Source: Clostridia bacterium (lineage in GTDB: Bacteria > Bacillota > TC1 > UBA5767). From it: a stretch of DNA of 64,000 nucleotides. The stretch is from positions 2,007,001 through 2,071,000 of the forward strand of contig CP069393.1 in assembly GCA_016887505.1 (NCBI GenBank). Reading direction: 5' to 3'. The stretch's first letter is position 1; each line of letters opens with the position of its first letter. The notes below the pieces were generated by a model, which was not told the DNA's origin, made no database searches, and worked only from the letters and a program-made list of their open reading frames with translations. The position numbers were made by a program, and so were the translations under genes. Of the stretch, positions 26,426-35,179 are shown piece after piece.

Positions 26426-27970
26426 ATGGGAAAAGAATTTATTGACTACGATCACAAAGCGGTAGAAATGAAGGGAATTGTTAAAAAATTTGGAGATTTT
26501 GTAGCCAATGACCATATTGACCTAACTGTTCACGCGGGTGAAGTCCATGCTCTCTTGGGGGAAAATGGTGCGGGGAAAAGCACTTTAATGAATGTACTTT
26601 ATGGTTTTTATGAGCCCACAGAAGGTGAAATTTACGTCAATGGAAAGGAAAAGACAGAGCATAATCCGACAGATTCAATCCGACGAGGTATAGGTATGGT
26701 CCACCAGCATTTTATGTTGGTGCAAAACTTTACGGTCGCAGAAAATATCATCTTAGGAAGTGAGACAGTCAAGGGCAAGGGTATATTGGATAGGGAAAAG
26801 GCCATAGAGAAGGTTACAGAACTTTCAAAGCAATATGGACTATATGTTGAGGCGGATGCCTTAGTTCAGGATATATCAGTTGGTATGCAGCAGAGGGTAG
26901 AAATTTTAAAGACTCTTTACCGTGGTGCTGAAATACTAATTCTTGATGAGCCAACGGCAGTGCTTACCCCTCAAGAAATTGAAGAATTGATTGCCATCAT
27001 GAAAAATCTGGTCAAAGAGGGAAAAACCATTATCATCATTACCCATAAATTGAATGAAGTAAAAATAGCATGTGACTATTGTACGATTATCCGCAAGGGG
27101 AAGAAAATTGGCACCGTTGATGTTGATGACGTAAGCCAAGAAGATTTAGCGGAAATGATGGTCGGCCGTGCTATTGAGTTTAGGGTAGATAAGAAGGATA
27201 TTGATGCAGGTGAGACGATCCTTGAAATCCAGAATTTACATGTGAAAGATAATCGAAATATTGAACGGGTGCGGGGCTTGAGCCTTCAAGTTATGCAAGG
27301 AGAAATTCTAGGAATAGCCGGTATAGATGGAAATGGGCAGACGGAACTCTTAGAAGCAATTAATGGCTTGCGTACAGTTGAAAGCGGTTCAATTACCATT
27401 AACGGAGAAGATATCACGCATGCCAATCCCAAAATAGTGAACAACTCAGGGGTATCAATTATTCCTGAAGATAGGCAGAAAAGAGGCTTGGTAGGCAGTT
27501 TCAATTTGGCTGAGAATATGATTTTACAGTCTTTTGATTGCCCGCCGTTCTCAAATAACAAAGGGATTCTAAATGAAAAAGCCATACGCGATTATGGAGA
27601 AAAACTGATAAAAGACTTTGATATTCGTCCTCCTGACATTGATGTATTTGCCGGGGATTTGTCCGGCGGAAACCAGCAAAAAGTCATTCTTGCTAGAGAA
27701 ATATCGAGTTGCCATGACCTTTTGATTGCAGCACAACCCACTAGAGGACTAGATGTTGGTGCAATTGAGTATGTTCATAAGGCCTTGGTCGAGGAACGAA
27801 ACAAGGGCCGTGGTGTTCTACTGGTCTCCTTCGAACTAGATGAAATTATGAGTCTTTCAGACCGCATTGCAGTTATTTATGAAGGCCGAATTGTTCAGAT
27901 ATTCAAGGGTGGAGAAGCGACAGAACAGGAAATAGGACTTTTAATGGCAGGAGGAACAGAACATGAGTAA
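26426..27970 (+). CDS. nucleoside ABC importer ATPase with two nucleotide-binding domains
   Basis: A 514-residue tandem ATPase of the sugar/nucleoside (RbsA/YufO) type. The first domain has Walker A GENGAGKST at 45-53, signature SVGMQQR near 151 and Walker B LILDEPTAVL near 171-180. The second domain has the degenerate Walker A GIDGNGQTE near 299-307, signature LSGGNQQK and Walker B DLLIAAQPTRGLD, as usual for this family. It energises the two permeases that follow. The start at 26426 has AAGGAG 7 bases upstream. The permease gene overlaps its last 8 bases. Confidence 0.94.
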   Translation: MGKEFIDYDHKAVEMKGIVKKFGDFVANDHIDLTVHAGEVHALLGENGAGKSTLMNVLYGFYEPTEGEIYVNGKEKTEHNPTDSIRRGIGMVHQHFMLVQNFTVAENIILGSETVKGKGILDREKAIEKVTELSKQYGLYVEADALVQDISVGMQQRVEILKTLYRGAEILILDEPTAVLTPQEIEELIAIMKNLVKEGKTIIIITHKLNEVKIACDYCTIIRKGKKIGTVDVDDVSQEDLAEMMVGRAIEFRVDKKDIDAGETILEIQNLHVKDNRNIERVRGLSLQVMQGEILGIAGIDGNGQTELLEAINGLRTVESGSITINGEDITHANPKIVNNSGVSIIPEDRQKRGLVGSFNLAENMILQSFDCPPFSNNKGILNEKAIRDYGEKLIKDFDIRPPDIDVFAGDLSGGNQQKVILAREISSCHDLLIAAQPTRGLDVGAIEYVHKALVEERNKGRGVLLVSFELDEIMSLSDRIAVIYEGRIVQIFKGGEATEQEIGLLMAGGTEHE

Positions 27971-29075
27971 ACCGAGATCGAAGCTCAATATCATATTCTT
28001 TTCTGTTGTTATAGGGTTCTTGGCCGGAGGAATCATCCTAAAACTAGCTGGATATTCCCCGATTGAAGTGTATTTTATAATGCTGAAAGGCACTTTTGGT
28101 AGTCTCAAATTTGTTTCTTACGGTATTTTAAAGGCAACACCACTCATCTTAACAGGGCTTAGTGTTATGTTTGCCTTTAGAACAGGGCTTTTCAATATCG
28201 GTGCAGAGGGACAATTTATTGTCGGGAGCATTGTGGCCGCTTCGATGGGATACTATTTACATCTACCTGCTATTATACATCCAATTGTCATACTGGTAAT
28301 CGCTACTATTGCTGGTGGACTTTGGGGTGGCATTGCAGGATTTTTCAAAGCCAAATTCGGTGTGAATGAAGTTATCTCAACAATTATGCTCAATTGGATA
28401 GCCTTGTACTTAAGCAATTATGTGGTAGCAATTGAGAGTTTTGCAAGACGCACAAACGTAACGCATAGTATACAGAGTACAGCGAGTATTCGATTGCTTG
28501 GGGAATGGAAGAAGACAGAGGCTGGCCTAGATTGGCTTTCTGGGCATCCGATGTTATTTGATTTATTCAAGACCCAGATCAATTTTGGAATTGTCGTTGC
28601 CATCCTTGCGGTTGTTCTGTCCGGATTCATTCTGAATAAAACGACCTTAGGGTATTCGTTGAAAGCCGTGGGTTACAATAAGCATGCTGCAGAATTTGGT
28701 GGCATAGATGTAAAGAAAAAAGTATTTACCTCCATGTTTATTGCAGGCGCTATATCCGGTTTGGCTGGAGCGCTACAGGTTTTGGGTGTATCGCAAAACC
28801 TCAGTACACTAGCAGCTATGGAAGGCTATGGCTTTGATGGAATTGCAGTGGCCCTAATGGGGGCGAATACTCCCTTGGGATGTCTTTTCTCAGGACTGTT
28901 TTTTGGAGCACTCAAGTATGGGGGAACCAAAATTCAAACACCACCAATCAATGCGCCAAGTGAGACCGTTAATATTATGGTCGGAATCATTGTTTTGTTC
29001 ATCGCTATGCCTAAACTTTTTGATGTAATTAAAAAGAAACTCGCAGAAAGAAAGAGGGTGAAGATGGATGATTAG
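27963..29075 (+). CDS. nucleoside ABC importer permease 1 (YufP/NupP-like)
   Basis: A 370-residue permease of the branched-chain amino acid/sugar/nucleoside (BPD_transp_2) family with about nine hydrophobic segments. ATPLILTGLSVMFAFRTGLFNIGAEGQ (given in part: FAFRTGLFNIGAEGQ) and LGYSLKAVGYNKHAAEFGGI are the conserved cytoplasmic-loop motifs that contact the ATPase. It overlaps the ATPase by 8 bases and the second permease by 8 bases, so the three are translationally coupled. It pairs with the next protein to form the channel. The C-terminus is basic (KKKLAERKRVK). Confidence 0.85.
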   Translation: MSKPRSKLNIIFFSVVIGFLAGGIILKLAGYSPIEVYFIMLKGTFGSLKFVSYGILKATPLILTGLSVMFAFRTGLFNIGAEGQFIVGSIVAASMGYYLHLPAIIHPIVILVIATIAGGLWGGIAGFFKAKFGVNEVISTIMLNWIALYLSNYVVAIESFARRTNVTHSIQSTASIRLLGEWKKTEAGLDWLSGHPMLFDLFKTQINFGIVVAILAVVLSGFILNKTTLGYSLKAVGYNKHAAEFGGIDVKKKVFTSMFIAGAISGLAGALQVLGVSQNLSTLAAMEGYGFDGIAVALMGANTPLGCLFSGLFFGALKYGGTKIQTPPINAPSETVNIMVGIIVLFIAMPKLFDVIKKKLAERKRVKMDD

Positions 29076-29988
29076 AAGCCTAGGATTTATTATCGGGACA
29101 ACTCTTATGTATTCCACCCCTCTCATTTTTGCAGCACTAGGAGGCGTTATATCGGAACGTTCAGGGGTGATCAACATTGGCCTTGAAGGAATGTTGGCTT
29201 TTGGAGCATTTACAGGAGCGAGTGTAGGGTATTTCACAGGGAACCCTTGGATTGGATTTATTGCTGGAGGCTTAGCTTCAGGTTTGATTGGCTTAATCCA
29301 TGCAATCGTATCCGTGACTTTTCATGGTGACCAAGTGGTTTCTGGCATCGCGATTAACTTTATTGGACCAGGTTTGGCTATTTTTCTTTCCAGAAAATTA
29401 TTCAGTGGAGCAGCAATGACAATTCCGGTTGCCAATAAGATTCCAAAATTTCTTTCTGGGGTATTTCCGGAAAATTCATTTATGGAAAATGTATTCAAAC
29501 AGGATTGGACTACGGTAATCGCTTTTCTGACAGCCATTCTCATGTGGTTCGTTCTGTATAAGACTGTACTCGGATTAAGGATTATGGCAGTGGGAGAAAA
29601 CCCTGAAGCTGCTGATACCCTGGGTATAAGTGTTCGAAAAATACGGTATGGAGCGGTAATCACCTCAGGTGTATTAGCCGGATTAGGTGGAGCATCCATG
29701 AGTCTGGCCGTGGCTTCAAACTTTTTTCCGACACTCATATCAGGTCAAGGTTTTATCGCACTAGCAGCAATGATTTTTGGTAAGTGGAAGCCGCATGGTG
29801 CGCTAGGTGCTTGCCTAATTTTTGGCTTGGCCCAGGCTCTAGTAGTTTATTTGGGTGGAACAACCATTGAGGTATCTACTGATTTATTGAATATGCTTCC
29901 CTACGTCATGACCCTAGTAATTCTGCTTGGGGTGGTCGGATCGGCCAATGCCCCTGCTGCGGATGGCCAACCGTACGAAAAAGAGTAA
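29068..29988 (+). CDS. nucleoside ABC importer permease 2 (YufQ/NupQ-like)
   Basis: A 306-residue permease, the shorter partner of the preceding one. It opens with a membrane segment ending at ALGGVISERSGVINIGLEGM, the family signature near the N-terminus, and carries the ATPase-contact loop LGLRIMAVGENPEAADTLGI. About eight membrane helices are visible. It ends the importer operon; the terminator at 30049 follows about 60 bases later. The whole unit (BMP lipoprotein, double ATPase, two unequal permeases) matches bacterial purine-nucleoside importers. Confidence 0.93.
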   Translation: MIRSLGFIIGTTLMYSTPLIFAALGGVISERSGVINIGLEGMLAFGAFTGASVGYFTGNPWIGFIAGGLASGLIGLIHAIVSVTFHGDQVVSGIAINFIGPGLAIFLSRKLFSGAAMTIPVANKIPKFLSGVFPENSFMENVFKQDWTTVIAFLTAILMWFVLYKTVLGLRIMAVGENPEAADTLGISVRKIRYGAVITSGVLAGLGGASMSLAVASNFFPTLISGQGFIALAAMIFGKWKPHGALGACLIFGLAQALVVYLGGTTIEVSTDLLNMLPYVMTLVILLGVVGSANAPAADGQPYEKE

Positions 29989-30048
29989 TAGGGACCATCA
30001 AGTGAAAAAGAAGAATTTTACTTTTAGAATAGAAACGAATTAAAAAAG

Positions 30049-30095
30049 ATGCCTGGTTCCAAGTTAATCTTGGAATCAGGCATTCTATTTTTTAA
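30049..30095. terminator. bidirectional terminator between importer and aminotransferase
   Basis: A 15-bp stem (ATGCCTGGTTCCAAG with CTTGGAATCAGGCAT, one G-T pair, loop TTAAT), with an A-run before and TATTTTTTAA after. It serves the plus-strand importer and the convergent minus-strand aminotransferase. Confidence 0.9.
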
Positions 30096-30139
30096 TATAT
30101 GTTCCGTACTTGGAACTTCTTTGTACTAGATGCGTCTAT

Positions 30140-31321
30140 CTACTTGGAGAGTTTGCCTACGGCTGCTTCGAGCCTATTTAAAGCTTCTGCAAGATTTTCC
30201 TTGCTGGTTGCATAGGCGAAACGTAAGTATCCTTCACCGTATTCACCAAAGGATGAACCAGGAATACTAGCAATCTTAGCTTCTTCTAGTAAATAGTCGG
30301 CTGCCTCTTGACTACTCATGCCCAAGTCTTTAATGTTGGGGAAGGCATAAAAAGCACCTTTTGGCATCACGCAGGAGATACGAGGGATGTCATTCAAACC
30401 AGCAACAAAGAAATCTCGACGAGCTTTATAGGCCTTAATCATCTCTGCCGGTTTGCTCTGGTCTCCAGTTAATGCTTCAATACCAGCCATTTGACTGAAG
30501 GTCGCGGTACAGGAATTAGAGGAAACCACGAGAGGAGAGAGTAGTTCAACCATGCGTTTGGGCATGACACCGTATCCTAGACGCCAACCGGTCATGGCAT
30601 ACGTTTTGGAAAAACCATCGAGGACGATCGTTTTTTCAGCCATGCCATCAATTGAAGCGAGGGAGACAGGTTTTTCATCTACATAGACCATGCGGTCATA
30701 AATTTCATCAGACAATACCATTAGGTCTTTTCCATCGATGATTTCAGCTACTGCTTCTACGTCTTCTTTCGTTAGAAGCCCTCCTGTTGGGTTGTGTGGA
30801 GAGTTAAAAATAATCAGCTTGGTTTTGTCATTAACTAGATGTTTTAGATCTTCAGGGTTGAAGCGAAATTCAAACTCTTCTCTAAGTGGCAAGGCTACCG
30901 GTGTGCCGCCACAATATTTCACCAAAGGCTCATAGACTACGAAACCCGGAGAAGGCAGAATAACCTCATCTCCTGGCTTTACTAGGCTCAAAATTGTGTA
31001 GTACAGTATGGGCTTTGCTCCCGGGGTTACGATGATGTTGTCCGGGGTGCTTTTTAGATTCTTATAGCCATTGACGTAATCTGAGATGGTCTGGCGAAAG
31101 GCGGGAAGGCCCATCGCGGGAGAATAGTGGGTGTAACCTGAACGCATAGCTTTGACACCGGCCTCAACGATATTCGAAGGGGTGTCAAAATCTGGTTCAC
31201 CTAATTCTAGATGGATAACCTTGTGCCCGGCCTCTTCATAAGCTTTGGCCTTGGCTTTAACCTCAAAGCCGGATACGATTTTCATATTGCGTAAATTGTC
31301 GTTTACCAAGTTTTCTATCAT
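30140..31321 (-). CDS. class I/II pyridoxal-phosphate aminotransferase (aspartate-type)
   Basis: A 393-residue fold-type I aminotransferase. The PLP lysine is Lys239 in LDGFSKTYAMTGWRLGY, with HNPTGG (176-181) and DEIYDRMVY (205-213) as further cofactor motifs. The N-terminal HLELGEPDFDTP is typical of the AspC/PatA subgroup. Substrates could be aspartate, aromatic or branched amino acids; the sequence alone does not decide. AAGGAG lies 7 bases upstream of the ATG at 31321. It is a single-gene unit, divergent from the second efflux operon. Confidence 0.9.
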   Translation of the reverse strand: MIENLVNDNLRNMKIVSGFEVKAKAKAYEEAGHKVIHLELGEPDFDTPSNIVEAGVKAMRSGYTHYSPAMGLPAFRQTISDYVNGYKNLKSTPDNIIVTPGAKPILYYTILSLVKPGDEVILPSPGFVVYEPLVKYCGGTPVALPLREEFEFRFNPEDLKHLVNDKTKLIIFNSPHNPTGGLLTKEDVEAVAEIIDGKDLMVLSDEIYDRMVYVDEKPVSLASIDGMAEKTIVLDGFSKTYAMTGWRLGYGVMPKRMVELLSPLVVSSNSCTATFSQMAGIEALTGDQSKPAEMIKAYKARRDFFVAGLNDIPRISCVMPKGAFYAFPNIKDLGMSSQEAADYLLEEAKIASIPGSSFGEYGEGYLRFAYATSKENLAEALNRLEAAVGKLSK

Positions 31322-31461
31322 TCACTTGCTCCTTTTCTTACTCATGTGAAATTATATCAAATTATGGTAAGAAATGCATATGGTTTTTAACGGTAGATAC
31401 GATATAATAGATGGAAAGTAGCAAAATATAGTTTGAATACTTAATAATTAGGAGAAGAATT

Positions 31462-32175
31462 ATGGCAGAAAAGAAAAAAGGTGGGACAATCGAAGCGTTG
31501 AATGTGAAACATACATTTCAACTTGGAAAACTAGATGTTCCAGTTTTGCATGGGGTGAATTTTACCGTGCAACCAGGTGATTTCAGTGCGCTTTGTGGTG
31601 CTTCTGGATCAGGGAAGTCTACGCTACTAAATCTAATAGGTGGACTTACCAAACCAACAGAAGGGAAAATTCTCATAGATGGACAAGATATCACGCTCAT
31701 GGATGAGAATCATCTATGTCTTTTTAGGCGGGAAAAAATAGGATTTATTTTTCAATCCTATAATTTAATGCCGTATCTTACAGCATTAGAAAATGTGGAG
31801 CTGTCTTTAATATTTGGTGAAGAACCAAAAAACCGCCGAAAAAAGCTAGCGGAAGAAATGCTTGCTAAGGTGGGACTAGCAGATCGAATGAATCACAAGC
31901 CGAATGAGCTGTCAGGCGGCCAGCAACAACGTGTATCTGTGGCAAGAGCACTAGTTACGAAACCGAAGGTCGTACTGGCGGATGAACCTACCGGAAACCT
32001 AGATAGACAGACTGGTTTGGAAATAATGGAATTGTTGAGGGGCTTGAACCGAGAAGAAGAAAGTTCCTTTCTTATCGTAACTCATGACCCTAAGGTTGCC
32101 GAAAATTGTGACCATACCATTTTCTTAGAAGATGGACTAGTCGTTGAGAAGTGGAGGGATCATCATGCGTATTAA
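31462..32175 (+). CDS. ABC transporter ATP-binding protein, MacB/LolD type (second system)
   Basis: A 237-residue ATPase with Walker [10 protein letters not shown] at 46-54, Q-loop IFQSYNLMPYL near 93, signature LSGGQQQR near 151-158, Walker B VVLADEPTGNLD and switch histidine in LIVTHDP. It is related to the ATPase at 62-772 but clearly divergent, so it is not a recent duplicate. A TATAAT lies at 31403-31408, about 55 bases upstream, without an obvious -35 box. The permease gene overlaps its 3' end by 11 bases and an adaptor gene follows. Confidence 0.93.
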   Translation: MAEKKKGGTIEALNVKHTFQLGKLDVPVLHGVNFTVQPGDFSALCGASGSGKSTLLNLIGGLTKPTEGKILIDGQDITLMDENHLCLFRREKIGFIFQSYNLMPYLTALENVELSLIFGEEPKNRRKKLAEEMLAKVGLADRMNHKPNELSGGQQQRVSVARALVTKPKVVLADEPTGNLDRQTGLEIMELLRGLNREEESSFLIVTHDPKVAENCDHTIFLEDGLVVEKWRDHHAY

Positions 32176-33502
32176 AGATGGTGCGATGATTTCCATCAGG
32201 AACCTGAAGAAAAGAAAAGGCCGGACGATTCTGACGGCACTAGGTGTGGCCATCGGAACATCAGCCATTGTCAGCATGCTTGCTCTAGGCTTAGGGCTCC
32301 AAAAGAATGCGCAGGAATCTCTCGGTGATTTCGGGGATATGAGTGTACTGCAGGTTTATCCCAATTGGTCCAACGTAGAGCCGGGGGAATCTGCTAAAAT
32401 TACAGACGAGCAGATGCGAGGTCTAGAAGCAATCCCCGGGGTGCAGGCAGTCATGCCTAGTGTAGACTTCTATGGTTCGATAGAGATTACGATGGGGCGG
32501 CAATATAATGATGCTAGAATTTCTGGCATCGACTTTAGTAAGGCAGAGGCCTTTGGATATGAAGTTTTGGAAGGAACCATGGCAGATGGCTCGCTTCGAG
32601 AAGTTGCAGTGTCGTATGGCTTCCCAGATAATTTTTATGAAAAAACGAAGAGTAGACCCAATAGGAATGATCAAACTGCGGAAGATTCCAAACAGGCATA
32701 CATGGATAATGTGGAATACAACTATAACCTAGGCCGTCTTCCGGTTGCCGGCAAAAACTTGACTCTTTCACAGATCCAGTATTTAGCAGACGACAATATT
32801 AAGAAGAAAGAGTATAAAGTACATGTATCCGGCGTCTTCCAAGAGGGAGCCGGTGAATGGGGATCCATTATATATCTTCCGCTCGAATTGGTTAAGAGTA
32901 TGAACGAATGGCAAACTGGTGAAGGCGGTGTCGGAAGAGGTAGGGAGCAAGAAACTGGATACGACAATGTACGAATCAAAGTTGTGAGCAATGAGCAAGT
33001 ACAAGGAGTTGTGGACGAGATCCGGAAACAAGGTCTTGATACTTGGTCGCCAACAGATATGCTGGAAGAGATGAATCAGTTCTTCTTAATTATTCAGTTG
33101 ATATTGGGTGGTATTGGCTCAGTCGCCTTACTGGTAGCGACTATTGGCATAGTCAATACGATGACCATGTCTATCTTGGAGCGTAATAAGGAAATCGGTG
33201 TCATGAAGGTATTGGGTGCAACCATTCCGAATATTAAGCTGATGTTTTTAATTGAGTCTGGTGTAATCGGCTTGCTTGGCGGATTGGTAGGTATCATAAG
33301 CAGTTATGGTATGGTAGCCGTTGTCAACATAATCGCAAAGAATATGGTCGGGGAAAATTTGAGCTCTGCGCTTGCTGTGATACCGCTATGGCTGACTTTA
33401 GCAGCCATGGGATTTTCCTTGGTTATTGGAATTGTTGCTGGACTTTATCCAGCAGGAAAAGCAGCGAAAATTAGCCCTCTAGAAGCAATACGAAATGAGT
33501 AG
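32165..33502 (+). CDS. MacB-like FtsX-type permease (second system)
   Basis: A 445-residue permease with the standard MacB layout: one N-terminal membrane helix (about 21-42), a large extracytoplasmic MacB-PCD domain (about 45-300) and three C-terminal helices. The conserved coupling motif SILERNKEIGVMKVLGATIP lies in the C-terminal FtsX domain. Unlike the permease at 777-3137 there is only one FtsX domain, so it should work as a homodimer. The start at 32165 has GGAGGG six bases upstream; an upstream in-frame codon at 32144 lacks one. The adaptor follows after 9 bases. Confidence 0.92.
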   Translation: MRIKDGAMISIRNLKKRKGRTILTALGVAIGTSAIVSMLALGLGLQKNAQESLGDFGDMSVLQVYPNWSNVEPGESAKITDEQMRGLEAIPGVQAVMPSVDFYGSIEITMGRQYNDARISGIDFSKAEAFGYEVLEGTMADGSLREVAVSYGFPDNFYEKTKSRPNRNDQTAEDSKQAYMDNVEYNYNLGRLPVAGKNLTLSQIQYLADDNIKKKEYKVHVSGVFQEGAGEWGSIIYLPLELVKSMNEWQTGEGGVGRGREQETGYDNVRIKVVSNEQVQGVVDEIRKQGLDTWSPTDMLEEMNQFFLIIQLILGGIGSVALLVATIGIVNTMTMSILERNKEIGVMKVLGATIPNIKLMFLIESGVIGLLGGLVGIISSYGMVAVVNIIAKNMVGENLSSALAVIPLWLTLAAMGFSLVIGIVAGLYPAGKAAKISPLEAIRNE

Positions 33503-33511
33503 GAGAAGGAA

Positions 33512-35113
33512 ATGAGTGAACAAAAAAAGAAAACAAAATTTGGATGGAAGAAACCTTTCGCCTGGTTTAAGGGACTCAAAAAATCAAGAAAGATACTAGT
33601 ACTGCTTTTGCTAGTCTTGATTGCATTTGGGTTTATGAGATGGCAGAAAAGCGATGAACAAGAAGTTCCAATGATAGATGAATTTCCCATGAGTTACCAA
33701 GAGGTGCCGGTTGAACGAGGCGAAGTGAAACGCACCATCTATGTAACAGGACACGCCACCGCTGATCAGGAGCAAATTGTCACGGGTGTACCCGATGAAA
33801 AGGTACTCCGGGTGAACTTCAAAGAAGGCGATTCGGTGAAGAAGGGTGATATAATCTACGAATTGGATGATACCGAAGCAAGAATGAACTATCAACTGCA
33901 ATTGTTGCAGTATGAGAAAATGGTTTCAGAAAACGGTAGCCAAAACACCGGAAGCAATCAGATTGTGATAGGGGCATCGGGTGAGCTGAAAGAATTGAAT
34001 ATTGATAGAGGCACAGAGGTTACTCCGGATACGGTAGTAGCGTTAATAGAAAATAAAGATTATTTGGAAGTGAGGAACGCGTTAAGCATCAACGATTATG
34101 CCCTATTCAACGAAGGAGATGCTGTGCAGGTTTATTTTCCTCAGTTTATGAGCTTTTTAGAGGGAAAGATAAGCAAAATAGATAGTGCAGATACGCCCAT
34201 AGGTGGCGGTGGTCGGGTTCGCTATGTGACCATTGTTTTCGAAAATCCAGGTGGCTTGGATGACGGGCAAAAGGCCATAATCCAGACGGAAAAAGATGGT
34301 AGGACCATTGTCGCTATGGGAAGTGGCTTAACCCGTTTTGTTGAAGCGATTGAAGTCAAAGCTGGTGTGCGGGGAACAATCTCTTCGGTGAAGGTTTCTG
34401 TGGGAGATATCGTTAGTCCGCAGACGGTATTGGCGGAAGTGGACGCTTCCTCCGCTAAGATCGGAGCCTTGGAGCAGAAGATGGAACTGCAAAAGGCTAA
34501 ACTGGCTCTTGGCGAAGCGAAAGACTTGCTAGACCAGTATGTGGTAAGGGCAGAGTTTGACGGAACCTTGATTGAGTTGAATGCAACACAGGGTGAAACA
34601 CTTTCTGCTGTAGAGGACGCGGCAGTTATTGCCAGCGTGGGTCAGCTTAAGATGAAAGTGGTTATCGACGAATACGACATAGGGCAAGTATACGTAGGGC
34701 AAAAAGCAGATGTTTATTTTACCGCGTTTGGCAATGAAGCCTTTAGCGGGGAAGTTAGCAAGGTTGGACAAAGGGGAGAAGTAGAAAATGGAAGTGTCAA
34801 CTTCCGAGCTGAAATCCAGATTGAGGGCAATGACCGCATTAAGCCTGGAATGAGTGGGGATGCAGATATCTTTGTTGAGAAGAAAGAGGATGTGCTTCGC
34901 GTCCCCAGAGAAGCCATTACCATTATGGATGAGGGACTAGGCATTGTACAGCAGTTGAATGCAGAAGGTGAACCAGAACCACTGGAAGTGACGACTGGCG
35001 CCGAGGGGGATACTTATGTAGAAATCCTTTCAGGCCTTTCTGAGGGAGATCTGGTAGTCTTATTGAATGGCAATGGAGGACAAAACTTTGCCAGTATGAA
35101 TATGATGTATTAG
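33512..35113 (+). CDS. HlyD/MacA-type membrane-fusion protein (second system)
   Basis: A 533-residue adaptor, longer than the 384-residue one in the first system. A basic N-terminus is followed by one membrane helix (about 27-42). Biotinyl-lipoyl-like halves are visible (EGDSVKKGDIIYELDDTEAR; AEFDGTLIELNATQGETL), with beta-barrel and membrane-proximal domains after them (VGQKADVYFTAFGNEAFSGE). An additional lipoyl-like stretch near 140-290 accounts for the extra length. It ends the operon; the terminator at 35117 follows at once. Likely partner of the MacB-like permease in export of an unknown compound. Confidence 0.88.
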   Translation: MSEQKKKTKFGWKKPFAWFKGLKKSRKILVLLLLVLIAFGFMRWQKSDEQEVPMIDEFPMSYQEVPVERGEVKRTIYVTGHATADQEQIVTGVPDEKVLRVNFKEGDSVKKGDIIYELDDTEARMNYQLQLLQYEKMVSENGSQNTGSNQIVIGASGELKELNIDRGTEVTPDTVVALIENKDYLEVRNALSINDYALFNEGDAVQVYFPQFMSFLEGKISKIDSADTPIGGGGRVRYVTIVFENPGGLDDGQKAIIQTEKDGRTIVAMGSGLTRFVEAIEVKAGVRGTISSVKVSVGDIVSPQTVLAEVDASSAKIGALEQKMELQKAKLALGEAKDLLDQYVVRAEFDGTLIELNATQGETLSAVEDAAVIASVGQLKMKVVIDEYDIGQVYVGQKADVYFTAFGNEAFSGEVSKVGQRGEVENGSVNFRAEIQIEGNDRIKPGMSGDADIFVEKKEDVLRVPREAITIMDEGLGIVQQLNAEGEPEPLEVTTGAEGDTYVEILSGLSEGDLVVLLNGNGGQNFASMNMMY

Positions 35114-35116
35114 AAT

Positions 35117-35146
35117 AAGGGGTGTTGCGAAAGCAACACCTTTTCA
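35117..35146 (+). terminator. terminator of the second efflux operon
   Basis: GGTGTTGC-GAAA-GCAACACC forms an 8-bp core stem, extended by AAGG/TTTT pairs. The T-run is short. Confidence 0.75.
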
Positions 35147-35179
35147 ATACGCAAAGATTTGACATATAAGGAGAAAAAA

